NCBI GenBank assembly: GCA_963764365.1
Contig: CAVXSI010000022.1
Location: 248,001 to 312,000 of the forward strand
DNA: 64,000 nt
Origin: VRUE01 sp963764365
GTDB taxonomy: Bacteria > Actinomycetota > Thermoleophilia > Solirubrobacterales > 70-9
Reading direction: 5' to 3'
The notes beneath the pieces are model-generated. The model had not been told where the DNA came from. It ran no database searches and worked only from the letters and a program-made list of their open reading frames with translations. Positions 1 through 8,407 of the stretch are shown here, piece by piece. The first letter of the stretch is position 1. Each line of letters opens with the position of its first letter. The position numbers and the translations under genes were made by a program.

Positions 1-1023
1 CCCAACCTCGCCTTCCCCGAATCGGGCCAGTTCCCGTTCGCCCTCTCCTCCTACGTGGCGATCCCGCTGTGGTGCGGCGGCGCCCTCTTCGTCACCCGCG
101 GCCTCGCCGGCGAGGAGCGGCAGCTGCGCCGCGTGCTCGCCGCCTACGTGCTCGCCTCGACCGTCCTCCTGCTGGCACCCAACCCACTCGGCGGCAACGC
201 GGTGCGACTGGGGGCGCTGTTCGGCGGCCCGGTCCTCGCCGCGGTGTTCCTGGCCCGCCGCCCGAGCCTCTCGCGGCTCACCGCCATCGCCCTCGCCCTG
301 ACCCTGGCCGGCGGCCTCTACTGGCAGCTGACCGCGAGCGTCGCCCAGATCGCCCGCAGCGTCGACGACCCGTCGACCTCCGCCTCCTACTTCCGGCCGC
401 CGGCGACGTGGCTGCGCGGGCATGGCGGGCGCGCCGCCCGGATCGAGGTGCCGCCGACCGCCAACCACTGGGAGGCCGCCTACCTGGCGCCCGGCTTCGA
501 ACTGGCGCGCGGCTGGCTGCGGCAGCTCGACACCACCCGCGACCGCATCTTCTACGGCGACGACAACCTGCTCACCGCCGGCGCCTACCACCACTGGCTG
601 CGGGAAACCGCGGTCCGCTACGTGGCCCTGCCCGACGCCCCGCTCGACTACTCCTCGCAAGCCGAGCGCCGCCTGATCCTCAGCGCGCCCTCCTACCTGG
701 CGCCGCGCTGGAGCGACGCCCACTGGCGGGTCTACGAAGTGCGCGACCCGGCGCCGCTGGTGCAGCCGCTGGGTGGCGGCGCCGCGACCGTCCGCCGCGC
801 CGGCCAGAACGGCTTCCTGCTCGACGTCACCCACCCCGGCCGGTTCCTCGTCCGCCTCGCCTTCACCCCCTACTGGTCGATAACCCGAGGCCAGGGCTGT
901 CTGCTCCGCCACGGTGACTGGACGATGGCCCGGGCGAGCCATACCGGCGTGTTCCGCGTCGACGCCGACTTCTCGCTCTCGCGGGCCTGGAATGCGGTCA
1001 CCGGCGCTCGAAAGACCTGCTGA
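1..1023 (+). CDS. C-terminal part of a large integral membrane protein (5' end outside window)
   Basis: The reading frame is open from the first base, so the gene starts upstream. What is visible is the end of a polytopic membrane protein: about three hydrophobic segments in the first 110 codons, then an extracytoplasmic domain of about 210 residues rich in Trp, Tyr and Arg, with no catalytic motif I recognise. The tail (SPYW-like 'TPYWSI', then a Cys and an 'FSLSRAWN' end) resembles large actinobacterial membrane proteins often labelled as glycosyltransferase-like or 6-pyruvoyl-tetrahydropterin-synthase-related. That is only a family resemblance. The downstream E2 gene converges on it from the other strand. 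Confidence 0.6.
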   Translation, partial: PNLAFPESGQFPFALSSYVAIPLWCGGALFVTRGLAGEERQLRRVLAAYVLASTVLLLAPNPLGGNAVRLGALFGGPVLAAVFLARRPSLSRLTAIALALTLAGGLYWQLTASVAQIARSVDDPSTSASYFRPPATWLRGHGGRAARIEVPPTANHWEAAYLAPGFELARGWLRQLDTTRDRIFYGDDNLLTAGAYHHWLRETAVRYVALPDAPLDYSSQAERRLILSAPSYLAPRWSDAHWRVYEVRDPAPLVQPLGGGAATVRRAGQNGFLLDVTHPGRFLVRLAFTPYWSITRGQGCLLRHGDWTMARASHTGVFRVDADFSLSRAWNAVTGARKTC

Positions 1024-1288
1024 GCGTCGGTCGATCCCGGCTTCGCCCACCCATAGGGGGCAGATGACCATCCGGTTCGCCCAGGTGGATCGGCCCGGGC
1101 TGCGGAGCCGTGCCCTCGAACCGGCCGCCGAACACCGCGCAGCCGACATTCGCCCACCTCTGGGGTGGTCCAAGTCGGATGCGTCGCGCCACGGCGCGTA
1201 TCGCGCGGCCCGGGCGAACGGGGATTCGCGGTCAACCTGACCGAGCCGGTCAGTCATGAGGGCGCAAGAAGCTGGCCTGAACCGTGGA
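1024..1288. other. Intergenic gap with decayed palindromic-element remnants
   Basis: I see no gene here. Two imperfect direct copies of a 'TTCGCCCACC' stretch followed by a G-run lie near 1044 and 1149. The segment beginning 'TGACCATCCGGTTCGCCCAGG' near 1064 looks like a degraded end of the 82-bp element found intact at 7737-7819. The two flanking genes converge here, but no clear T-tailed terminator is visible. Confidence 0.4.
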
Positions 1289-2698
1289 TTAGAGCGCCAG
1301 GGAGAGCGGCTCTTCGAGCAGTCCGCGGATGCGGGCGAGGAACTCGGCCGCGGGGGCGCCGTAGAGGATGCGGTGGTCGCACGCGAGGTCGACGGTCATC
1401 AGGTGCGCGGTGGCGATCTCCCCATCTTCAACGACGGGACGCTCCTCGATCGCGCCGACCGCCAGGATCGCCGCCTGCGGCGGGTTGATCACCGCCGAGA
1501 AGCCGTCGATCCCGTACATCCCCAGATTGGAGACGGTGAACGTCGCCCCGGAGAGCTCCGGCGGCGTGATCTGCCCGTCCCGCACACGCTGCGCCAGCGC
1601 CCGCGAGTCGGAGGCGATCTGCCGCAGCCCCTTCCGATCCGCGTCGAACACGGTGGGCACCACCAGCGCGTCCCGTGCCGCCACGGCGACCCCGACGTTG
1701 ACCCGCGAGTAGAGCTCGAACCGCCCGTCCCGGTATGCCCCGTTGGCCCGAGGATGCTCCCGCAGCGCCAGCGCGCAGGCCTTGACGATCATGTCGTTGA
1801 AGGAGGGCACCGCCTCGCCCGCAGCCGCCGCCGCCTTGATCTGCGCCCGGGCTTCTACGAGCCGGCTCATGTCCACGGTCGCCCGCAGGTAGAAGTGCGG
1901 CGCCGTGGCCTTCGACTCCGCCATCCGCCGCGCCACCGCCGACTGCAATTTCGAGGGGTCTTCGTAGGTGACCTGACCCTTTGCCGTTTCGGGACTGACC
2001 GCACCGGCCGCTGGTCCTGCCGCAGGGGTGGGTGGGCCCTCCTGGCCCTGCGCGCTGCTCCGGGCGGAGGGACCGCTCGCCTGCCGGGTTGAAGCCTTGC
2101 CCTCCGCAGCCTCCGGGCTGGCGGAGAACCCACCCACCCCTGCGTCACCCGCGGAGACAGCGGCCCGCTCCACATCAGCTTTCACGATGCGGCCACCTGG
2201 GCCGGAGCCGTGCAGCCGGCTCAGGTCAAGCTGCTTCTCCTTGGCTAGGCGACGTGCCAGCGGGGAAGCTTTGGGGCGATGGCCGTCACCCTCGGCTGGA
2301 GCGGTTGCTTCGGCGGTCTGGGGCGAGGCAGTCTCATGCGCTCCTTCCGCGGGAGGCGTGGGGCTGGGTTCCTCCCCCGCTGCTTGCGAGGGGGAGGTGC
2401 CCTGCCCCGCGACAGGACCCGCGGCCGAGCCCATGGTCCCTGCACCGGTCCCAGCAGACCCATCCGAACCTCCGACCCGCGCGATCGCCACCCCGATAGC
2501 AACCGTCTCGCCCTCAGGCACCAGAATCTCGCTCAAGGTCCCAGCCACATCGCTTTCATACGCCATATTCGCCTTATCGGTCTCGATCTCCACCAGCTCA
2601 TCCCCCACAGCCACCTCGTCCCCAACCGCCTTCAGCCACTGCAGAACCGTCCCCTCCTCCATCGAGTCCGACAACCTCGGCATAACAACGTCAGCCAT
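1289..2698 (-). CDS. pdhC: Pyruvate dehydrogenase E2, dihydrolipoamide acetyltransferase
   Basis: Transfers the acetyl group from E1 to CoA in the pyruvate dehydrogenase complex. The 469 residues hold an N-terminal lipoyl domain (lipoylated Lys42 in 'ETDKANM'), a Pro/Ala/Gly linker, a peripheral subunit-binding domain at about 141-178, a second linker, and the catalytic acyltransferase domain from about 235. The active-site motif is DHRILYG at about 441, with Tyr where many E2s have Asp; I recall the DHRxxYG form from plastid-type E2s. Both linkers contain repeat-element DNA in frame: residues about 80-120 (positions 2340-2460) and 186-226 (2022-2143). It is the last gene of the pdhA-pdhB-pdhC set, separated from pdhB by another repeat element. 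Confidence 0.93.
   Translation of the reverse strand: MADVVMPRLSDSMEEGTVLQWLKAVGDEVAVGDELVEIETDKANMAYESDVAGTLSEILVPEGETVAIGVAIARVGGSDGSAGTGAGTMGSAAGPVAGQGTSPSQAAGEEPSPTPPAEGAHETASPQTAEATAPAEGDGHRPKASPLARRLAKEKQLDLSRLHGSGPGGRIVKADVERAAVSAGDAGVGGFSASPEAAEGKASTRQASGPSARSSAQGQEGPPTPAAGPAAGAVSPETAKGQVTYEDPSKLQSAVARRMAESKATAPHFYLRATVDMSRLVEARAQIKAAAAAGEAVPSFNDMIVKACALALREHPRANGAYRDGRFELYSRVNVGVAVAARDALVVPTVFDADRKGLRQIASDSRALAQRVRDGQITPPELSGATFTVSNLGMYGIDGFSAVINPPQAAILAVGAIEERPVVEDGEIATAHLMTVDLACDHRILYGAPAAEFLARIRGLLEEPLSLAL
2022..2143 (-). repeat. Palindromic element, core family R1, inside pdhC
   Basis: About 122 bp with complementary ends of about 21 nt (GCAGGGGTGGGTGGG... against ...CCCACCCACCCCTGC). 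Read on the minus strand, the centre matches the cores at 2735-2862 and 25714-25832 (GGAGGCTGCGGAGGGCAAGG ... CCCTCCGCCCGGAGCAG). It lies in the E2 linker without breaking the reading frame. Confidence 0.8.
2340..2460 (-). repeat. GC-rich hairpin repeat in first pdhC linker, shared with grpE
   Basis: A hairpin of C-rich and G-rich arms around 'GCTGCTTGC' is followed by 'GACAGGACCCGCGGCCGAGC'. The same arrangement occurs in tandem within grpE (35590-35835), and both genes encode the peptide AAGPV(A/V)GQGTSPSQA from it. Confidence 0.75.
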
Positions 2699-2734
2699 CA
2701 GCTAGCCCCTCCAAGCGGCGTCTCGCGTGGGTGG

Positions 2735-2862
2735 CATGGGGAGGGGGGGGTCCCCTCCGCCAGCGCGGAGTCTGCGGAGGGCAGGGCTTCGGCCCGGGAA
2801 GCGATTCCGTCCCTCCGCCCGGAGCAGATCGCAGCGCCAGGAGGGGACCCCCCCTCCCCATG
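2735..2862. repeat. Palindromic element, core family R1, between pdhB and pdhC
   Basis: 128 bp. The ends are a near-perfect inverted repeat of about 23 nt starting CATGGGGAGG. The core (GCGGAGTCTGCGGAGGGCA ... CCGGAGCAGATCGCAGCGC) matches the copy at 25714-25832 almost base for base, while the outer arms differ completely between the two copies. It is followed by 'GACAGGACCCGCG', which also follows other members of the group. Confidence 0.85.
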
Positions 2863-2886
2863 ACAGGACCCGCGCGCCACGCCGCT

Positions 2887-3876
2887 TCAAAGCGACCCCT
2901 CCAGCGCCGCCAGCGCAGCCTGCACCACATGCTCGGCATGCGGCATCGCCGCCTGCTCGAGCCGTTTCGAGTACGGCATCGGCACGTCGGCGCCGGTCAC
3001 CCGCTGCACCGGCGCGTCGAGGTGGTCGAAGGCCTGCTCGGTGATCAGCGTCGCCAGGTTGGCGCCGACGCCGCCGTGCGGCCAGCCCTCCTCGACGATC
3101 ACCGCGTGGTTCGTCTTGCGCACCGAGGCGAGGATCGTGTCGAGGTCGAGCGGGCGCAGGGTGCGCGGGTCGATCACCTCGGCCTCGACCCCGTGCTCGT
3201 GTGAGAGCGCCCGTGCCGCGTCCTCGGCCACCGATGCCATCTTGAGGATGCCGACGACGGTCACGTCCCCGCCCTCGCGCCGCACCGCCGCCTCGCCGAA
3301 GCGCAGCACCCGGTCGCCGTCGTCGGCGACCTCGCCCCGCGCGCCGTAGAGGCTCTCGTGCTCGATGAAGACGACCGGGTTGTCGTCGCGGATCGCCGCC
3401 TTCAGCAGCGCCTTGCCGTCGGCCGGGGTCGACGGGCAGGCGACCAGCAGCCCCGGCACCTGCAGGTAGAGCGCCTCGAGGCTGTGCGAGTGGGTCGGCC
3501 CGAGCTGGTGCCCGCCGCCGCCCGGCATCCGGATCACCAGCGGCACCCGCGCCTGGCCGGCGAACATGTAGGGGATCGCGGCGGCGTGGTTGACGATCTG
3601 GTCCAGCGCCAGCAGCGAGAAGTTGACCGTCATCAGCTCGACCACCGGCCGCAGCCCGCCCATCGCCGCGCCGACCCCGGCGCCGACGATCGTGTTCTCC
3701 GAGATCGGCGTGTCGCGCACCCGCCGCTCGCCGAACTCCTCCAGCAGCCCTTCGGTCACCTTGAACGCGCCTTCGAACACGCCGACGTCCTCGCCCATCA
3801 CGAAGACCGCCTCGTCGCGCCGCATCTCCTCGGCCATCGCGTCGCGCAGCGCCTCCCGCATCCGCAGCGTCGCCAT
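2887..3876 (-). CDS. pdhB: Pyruvate dehydrogenase E1 component, beta subunit
   Basis: Beta subunit of the thiamine-diphosphate-dependent E1 that decarboxylates pyruvate. At 329 residues it has the usual length, beginning with the conserved 'LRMREALRDAMAEEMRRD', with 'GEDVGVFEGAFKVTEGL' and the C-terminal transketolase domain ('VRKTNHAVIVEEGW', 'ITGADVPMPYS'-like end) intact. Its start codon overlaps the stop region of the upstream E1 alpha gene at 3876, so the two are probably translationally coupled, consistent with an alpha2-beta2 E1. A 128-bp palindromic element separates it from pdhC. A branched-chain 2-oxoacid substrate cannot be excluded from sequence alone. Confidence 0.93.
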   Translation of the reverse strand: MATLRMREALRDAMAEEMRRDEAVFVMGEDVGVFEGAFKVTEGLLEEFGERRVRDTPISENTIVGAGVGAAMGGLRPVVELMTVNFSLLALDQIVNHAAAIPYMFAGQARVPLVIRMPGGGGHQLGPTHSHSLEALYLQVPGLLVACPSTPADGKALLKAAIRDDNPVVFIEHESLYGARGEVADDGDRVLRFGEAAVRREGGDVTVVGILKMASVAEDAARALSHEHGVEAEVIDPRTLRPLDLDTILASVRKTNHAVIVEEGWPHGGVGANLATLITEQAFDHLDAPVQRVTGADVPMPYSKRLEQAAMPHAEHVVQAALAALEGSL

Positions 3877-5081
3877 CAGCCCTCGGCCTCCTCTCCGACC
3901 CCCGGCTCCTCGACCTCGTCGGCGACCTCCGGCTCGACGCCCAGCTCGGCGTCGCCGTCGACCGCCGGGTTGGGACGCGGCCCGCTCGGCCGCCCGGCGT
4001 AGGCGGCGCCGGCCTCGGCCAGCTCGCGCGCCGCGTCGGGCATCGTCTCCTCGCGCTCGCCGCGGTGCGGCTCGGGGCTGCGCTCGTCGACCGCGTACCA
4101 GGCGGCGTCGCTGTCGACCACGTAGAGGCTCTCGTACAGCGTGTCGAGCGCCGGCTCGGGCGATGCCTCGGCGAACTCGACCGCCTCACGCACGGCCGCC
4201 TCGGCCCTGTCGCGCACCTCCTGCACCTCGCGCTCGCCGAGCACGTCGGCATCGACGCAGCGCCGCGCGAAGACCTCGATCGGGTCTTTGCGCCGCCACT
4301 CCTCGACCTCCTCGCGCTCGCGGTACACCTCGGGGTCGGCGGCGGAGTGGCCGCGGTAGCGGTAGGTGATCACCTCGAGGATCGTCGGCCGGCGCTCCTC
4401 GCGCGCCCGCCGGATCCCCGCGGCGACGCCCTCGCGCACCGCGATCACGTCCATCCCGTCGATCCGCTCGCCGGGCACCCCGTAGCCCTCCGCCTTCTTC
4501 GCCAGGTCGGTCTGCGCCGAGTGGCGCTCGACCGCGGTCCCCATCCCGTAGAGGTTGTTCTCGACCAGGAAGAAGACCGGCAGGCTCCAGAGCGCCGCCA
4601 GGTTCATCGTCTCGCCGAAGTTGCCGGTGTTGGAGGCGCCGTCGCCGAACATGCAGACGGTGACCGCGTCCTCGCTCTTGTACTCGGAGGAGAGCGCCAG
4701 CCCGGCGGCGATCGGCAGGTTGCCGCCGACGATCCCGTAGCCGCCCATGAAGCGGTGCTCGGCGTCGAAGATGTGCATCGAGCCGCCGCGGCCGCCGCTG
4801 GTCCCGTCGACCCGGCCGAACAGCTCCGCCATCACCCGCTTCGGGTCGGTGCCGCGGGCGATCGCGTGGCCGTGGGTGCGGTAGGTGCCGATCAGGTAGT
4901 CCGCGTCGCGCATCACCGAGGTCGTGCCGACGATCGTCGCCTCCTCGCCGATCGCCAGGTGCAGGAAGCCACCGGCTTTCGCCCGCTGGTACTGGCGCCC
5001 GGCCTCCTCCTCGAAGCGCCGGATCAGCGCCATCCGCGCGAGCAGCTCGTAACAGGTGCCGGCGTCGGGAAGTTCTGCCAC
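3876..5081 (-). CDS. pdhA: Pyruvate dehydrogenase E1 component, alpha subunit
   Basis: Alpha subunit of E1. The ThDP-binding motif begins at GDG146-148 ('GDGASNTGNF') and ends at the Asn pair of 'LVENN'. The phosphorylation-loop region 'YRGHSAADPEVYR' is conserved. It is 401 residues long, because a strongly acidic Glu/Asp/Pro/Gly tail of about 60-70 residues follows the point where most E1 alpha chains end. GTG start. First gene of the pdhA-B-C set; the region upstream is filled with palindromic elements rather than an obvious promoter. The acidic tail could be a low-complexity extension or an interaction arm; I cannot tell which. Confidence 0.92.
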   Translation of the reverse strand: MAELPDAGTCYELLARMALIRRFEEEAGRQYQRAKAGGFLHLAIGEEATIVGTTSVMRDADYLIGTYRTHGHAIARGTDPKRVMAELFGRVDGTSGGRGGSMHIFDAEHRFMGGYGIVGGNLPIAAGLALSSEYKSEDAVTVCMFGDGASNTGNFGETMNLAALWSLPVFFLVENNLYGMGTAVERHSAQTDLAKKAEGYGVPGERIDGMDVIAVREGVAAGIRRAREERRPTILEVITYRYRGHSAADPEVYREREEVEEWRRKDPIEVFARRCVDADVLGEREVQEVRDRAEAAVREAVEFAEASPEPALDTLYESLYVVDSDAAWYAVDERSPEPHRGEREETMPDAARELAEAGAAYAGRPSGPRPNPAVDGDAELGVEPEVADEVEEPGVGEEAEG

Positions 5082-5090
5082 GCCTCGACC

Positions 5091-5258
5091 TTAGTGACTA
5101 TCCGAAAACTCGCGCGTGCGACTGGCGAGTGCCGGACCGAGCGGGGGTAGGACGCAGGGAGGCCGAATAGCAGCGCTATTTGGCCGACCGAGGACGACGC
5201 CCCGTGAAGTGTGTCCGGCGCCGCCAGGCGTGCGTGGGGGTTTTCGGATAGTCACTAA
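5091..5258. repeat. 168-bp palindromic element with perfect 19-bp terminal inverted repeats
   Basis: TTAGTGACTATCCGAAAAC at 5091-5109 is repeated exactly in inverted form at 5240-5258. The inner TGACTATCCG is shared with the ends of the 82-bp element at 7737-7819. No open frame of note lies inside. It sits just upstream of pdhA. Confidence 0.88.
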
Positions 5259-5418
5259 GCCCGAATCCACCGAGATCGGCGAGGCTCTCCGCTTCGCAGG
5301 CCGAGTCGGGGGCCGATTCCCGCTCACCCGGGTAGTGGTGCTACCTGGGTGGAGGGAAGTGGCTCCCGGCGAAGGGATGCGGAGTGGAGAGGCCGGCGAG
5401 ATCGGTGGATTCAGGTTA
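5259..5418. repeat. 160-bp palindromic element, copy 1
   Basis: Bounded by 'GAATCCACCGAGATCGGCGA' and, inverted, 'GAGATCGGTGGATTCAGG'. A nearly identical copy is at 23805-23964 after the P450 gene, including the internal 'CCGGGTAGTGGTGCTACC(T/C)GG' hairpin. Confidence 0.85.
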
Positions 5419-5543
5419 AGCCCGAATCCACCGAGGTCGATTCGACCTCAGCCCACCGCGCCGCGGGATCTGCCCGTTTGCCGGCTGAACCCTTTGCCAT
5501 CGGATGCGTGGGCAAAGTGACCACTCGCGGGGAAGCGGGGCTG

Positions 5544-6128
5544 TCAGCCCGCCGCAGCGACAGCCTCCTCGAGGCGGTCGTCGCCCCAGAAGACCTGCTC
5601 GCCGACCAGCAGCGAGGGAACGCCGATCACGCCCATGTCGCCGGCCTCTTGGGTCGCCTCGCGCAGGGCGCCCTTGACCGCTTCGGTGCCGGTGGCCTTC
5701 AGCACCGCGTTGGGGTGCAGCTCGCAGGCGGCGCCGGCGATCAGCACGTGGTCGTGGTCGCCGAGGTCGCGCCCGGCCGCGAAGGCCTGGCGGAAGGCGG
5801 CGAGGGCGAAGGAGACGGTGCGGCCGGTCTGCTTGGCGAAGGTCGCGGCGCGCATCGCGAACAGGCCGTTCGGCGGCCAGGGCTCGGGCCAGGCGAGCCG
5901 CGGCAGGCCGTACTCGGCCGCGCGCCGCTCGACCTCCGCCATCCCGTCCTCGCGTCCGGGCCCGTTTCCCCACGAGTCGCGGCCGAACCGCTGGAACAGC
6001 CCCCCGAGCAGGATCGGCTGCCACTCCGGCTGCTCCAGATCGGCGTCGGTGAACAGCCCGCTGATCCGCTCCGCGGCCAGGTACGCGTAGGGCGACCCGA
6101 GGTCGAAGTAGAAGATGGCTCGATTCAT
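5544..6128 (-). CDS. DsbA-family / 2-hydroxychromene-2-carboxylate isomerase-like protein
   Basis: 194 residues. It opens with 'FYFDLGSPYAYLAAERI', the hallmark of the HCCA isomerase/kappa-GST branch of the DsbA-like thioredoxin fold, and ends with 'GVIGVPSLLVGEQVFWGDDR', the cis-Pro loop and the conserved 'FWG' segment. There is no CxxC motif, which argues against disulfide oxidase activity and for a glutathione- or mycothiol-type isomerase/transferase. Substrate unknown. It lies between pdhA and lpdA on the same strand, with palindromic elements on both sides. Start ATG at 6128. Confidence 0.82.
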   Translation of the reverse strand: MNRAIFYFDLGSPYAYLAAERISGLFTDADLEQPEWQPILLGGLFQRFGRDSWGNGPGREDGMAEVERRAAEYGLPRLAWPEPWPPNGLFAMRAATFAKQTGRTVSFALAAFRQAFAAGRDLGDHDHVLIAGAACELHPNAVLKATGTEAVKGALREATQEAGDMGVIGVPSLLVGEQVFWGDDRLEEAVAAAG

Positions 6129-6129
6129 C

Positions 6130-6252
6130 TGAGACCCCGAAAATCAAGCAGATCGGGGGACGCAGGGAAGCGAGGGAGGGGAACGCACTTCAGTGCGTGA
6201 CCCGATCCGAGCGACCGAGGACTCCGAGATGCGCCGATTTGCAGGGGTCTCA
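6130..6252. repeat. 123-bp palindromic element between lpdA and the DsbA-like gene
   Basis: The arms are TGAGACCCCGAAAATC at 6130-6145 and GATTTGCAGGGGTCTCA at 6236-6252. The right arm supplies the lpdA stop codon. An internal stretch at 6207-6237 (CCGAGCGACCGAGGACTCC...ATGCGCCG) recurs at 16337-16370 and, inverted, within thiE at 8697-8733. Confidence 0.75.
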
Positions 6253-7617
6253 GGCGTGGATCGCCCAGCCATCGACGGCCCGCGCCGCGTCGAGGATCGC
6301 CTCGGAGACCGTCGGGTGGGGGTGGACGATCCGCGCCAGCTCCTGGTAGCCGCCCTCCAGCGCCATCGCCGCGACCAGCTCGGCGACCATGTCGCAGGCC
6401 CGGTTGCCGACGATGTGGGCGCCGAGGATCTCCCCGTACTTGGAGTCGACGACCAGCTTGACGAGGCCGTCCTTGTCGTCGTAGACGGTTCCCGCTCCCT
6501 CGCCGGCGATCTTCTGCTTGCCGACCTTGACGTCGTGCCCGGCCTCCTTCGCGGCGGCCTCCGTCAGCCCGACGCTGGCGACCTGCGGGTGGCAGAAGGT
6601 GGCGCCGGCGATCAGGTTCTGGTCGACCGGGTGGGTCTCGGCGCCGGCGGCGCGCTCGACCGCGACGACGCCCTCCTCGGAAGCCTTGTGGGCGAGCGCC
6701 TTGGCGTTGACCAGATCGCCGATCGCGAACACCTTCGGGTTCGAGGTCTGGCCGTACTCGTCGACCTTGACCTTGCCGCGCTCGGTCAGCTCGACACCTG
6801 CCTCGTTCAGCCCCAGGACCTCGACGTCGGCCGAGCGGCCGCCGGCGACGCAGAGGTAGTCGACCTCGGCGCTCTCGCCGCCGAATCTGAACTTGACCGA
6901 CTTGCCGCCGGCCTCGACGTCCTCGACCGGGGCGCCGGTGGAGATCGCGATGTTCTGCTTCTTGAAGGCCCGCTCGACGACCCGCGCCATGTCCCTGTCC
7001 TCGGCCGGGAGGATCTGATCGAGCATCTCGATCAGCAGCACCTCGGTGCCGAAGCGGCCGTAGGCGGAGGCGATCTCGCAGCCGGAGGCGCCGGCGCCGA
7101 CGACCGCGATCTTCCGCGGCTGCTCGGGCAGCGACCAGGCGCCCCAGGTGTCGAGGACGCGGTCGCCCCACTCGACGCCGGGGATCGGCAGCGCCTCGGA
7201 GCCGGTGGCGAGCACCACCGTGCCCGCCTCGTAGACCTCGTCGCCGACCTTGACGTTCGCCTCGGCGGTCAGCGTGCCCTCGCCCTGGATCGTCGTCACC
7301 TTGTTTTTGTCCCAGAGCATCTTCACGCCCCCGGAAAGCGATTCGGAGACGGCGGCGCGGCGCTTGCCGAGGGCGTCCCAGTCGATCTCGACGCCCTTCG
7401 CCTTCAGCCCCAGCTCGGCGCCGTTGCGCGCTTCGTCGTAGAGCTCGGCGGTGCGGAGGACGGTCTTCGCCGGGATGCAGGCGTAGTTGAGGCAGCGCCC
7501 GCCCGGCTTGTCGCGCTCGACCACGGCGGTCTTCTTGCCCAATTGAGCCGCCCGGATCGCTGCTACATAGCCGCCAGGCCCCCCACCGATGACGATCACG
7601 TCAAAAGATTCCGCCAC
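6250..7617 (-). CDS. lpdA: Dihydrolipoamide dehydrogenase (E3)
   Basis: FAD-dependent oxidoreductase that reoxidises the lipoyl group of E2. The 455 residues include the N-terminal FAD-binding 'VIGGGPGGYVAAIRAAQLG', the redox disulfide in 'GGRCLNYACIPAK' (Cys-x4-Cys), the NAD-binding 'VVGAGASGCEIASAYGRFG', 'AIGD', and the dimer-interface His-Glu pair in 'HPHPTVSEAI'. Length and motifs are standard. The start at 7617 is GTG. The stop codon lies inside a palindromic element. It serves the pdhABC complex just downstream and possibly 2-oxoglutarate dehydrogenase and glycine cleavage. Confidence 0.95.
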   Translation of the reverse strand: MAESFDVIVIGGGPGGYVAAIRAAQLGKKTAVVERDKPGGRCLNYACIPAKTVLRTAELYDEARNGAELGLKAKGVEIDWDALGKRRAAVSESLSGGVKMLWDKNKVTTIQGEGTLTAEANVKVGDEVYEAGTVVLATGSEALPIPGVEWGDRVLDTWGAWSLPEQPRKIAVVGAGASGCEIASAYGRFGTEVLLIEMLDQILPAEDRDMARVVERAFKKQNIAISTGAPVEDVEAGGKSVKFRFGGESAEVDYLCVAGGRSADVEVLGLNEAGVELTERGKVKVDEYGQTSNPKVFAIGDLVNAKALAHKASEEGVVAVERAAGAETHPVDQNLIAGATFCHPQVASVGLTEAAAKEAGHDVKVGKQKIAGEGAGTVYDDKDGLVKLVVDSKYGEILGAHIVGNRACDMVAELVAAMALEGGYQELARIVHPHPTVSEAILDAARAVDGWAIHA

Positions 7618-7903
7618 ATCCTGAGCCTATAGAAACCACGAAGCCGGGAGTAGACGGTCGGTTCGCGATTGACGTGCCCGTGGGGGCGCGACTGGCCAAG
7701 CTGGGCGGTGCATGCCGACGAGCGAATAACAGAGCTCATGACTATCCGGTTCGCTCCGGCCCAGGCACGGAATTCGCGGAGATCGACGCCTGCGCCTGAC
7801 GGAACCGGATAGTCATGAGCAGAGCTATTCGCGAGGAGGCGGGTGCCGATCCTGCGCCGCGCCAGGCGCGTCATCCACGGGTGCGGAAATCCGAATCGCC
7901 CGT
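7618..7903. other. Intergenic gap holding an 82-bp palindromic element
   Basis: No gene is seen. The central feature is the element at 7737-7819 with its 7-bp flanking direct repeats. The outer sequence GCGAATA ... TATTCGC forms an older, separate palindrome into which the element appears to have been inserted. Confidence 0.6.
7737..7819 (+). mobile_element. 82-bp palindromic insertion element, copy 1
   Basis: Begins CATGACTATCCGGTTC and ends GAACCGGATAGTCATGAG, an inverted repeat. CAGAGCT flanks it directly on both sides (7730-7736 and 7820-7826). Its core (GCTCCGGCCCAGGCACGG ...) matches, in inverse orientation, the element at 13482-13562, for which an empty site exists in this window. Confidence 0.85.
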
Positions 7904-8407
7904 CTACTCTCGGGAGGGCATCTGGATCCGCGCCATCGCCTTGACCATGAAGAAGAAGAAGGTGCCGGAGACGGCGAGCAGGCCGAGGGTGGCGGCGAAC
8001 TGGGCGACGCTGGCGGCCTGCACGGCGAGGCCGAAGACGGCGCTGAAGATGAGGAAGACGAGCAGCAGCTGGAAGCCGAGCACCGCCCAGTAGCGGGCGC
8101 GCCACATGCCCCAGGCCATCACCCCCATCAGCAGGGCCGGGGCCAGCACCTGGGCGAGGTGCGGTTTGCTGCCTTCGACCTTCGCCCCACCGAGGTAGCC
8201 GGCGAGGATCGAGAGGCAGATCAGGCCGGCGACGACGGCGCCGATCGTCACCACCGCCGGCCGCTCGCCCTCGGCCAGCGGCGTCAGGCCGTCGCGCGCC
8301 TCCTGGTTGCGCTGCTCCGCGCGGGCGTAGCCGCGCTCCATCCGCTCGCGCGGGGTGACGGAGGCGCCGCGCTGCTTGCGCTTGCGGGGCGCGGTCTCGT
8401 CAGCCAC
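7904..8407 (-). CDS. Four-helix membrane protein of unknown function
   Basis: 167 residues. A basic, Arg/Lys-rich cytoplasmic N-terminus of about 50 residues ('RKRKQRGASVTPRERMERG') precedes four predicted membrane segments (about 51-70, 87-102, 106-124 and 133-153). I recognise no family motif. Its start overlaps the end of thiE by 8 bp, so it is probably co-transcribed and may be translationally coupled. Membrane proteins of this shape often follow biosynthetic genes in actinobacteria without a known role; I propose none. A link to thiamine metabolism rests only on the overlap. Confidence 0.7.
   Translation of the reverse strand: MADETAPRKRKQRGASVTPRERMERGYARAEQRNQEARDGLTPLAEGERPAVVTIGAVVAGLICLSILAGYLGGAKVEGSKPHLAQVLAPALLMGVMAWGMWRARYWAVLGFQLLLVFLIFSAVFGLAVQAASVAQFAATLGLLAVSGTFFFFMVKAMARIQMPSRE

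Larger units (their letters stand above)
5082..5543. other. Intergenic stretch made almost entirely of palindromic elements
   Basis: No gene is seen. Two different palindromic elements stand back to back (5091-5258 and 5259-5418), followed at 5418-5440 by a third partial end ('CCCGAATCCACCGAGGTCGA'). The remaining 100 bp to the DsbA-like gene hold nothing I recognise. Confidence 0.7.
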
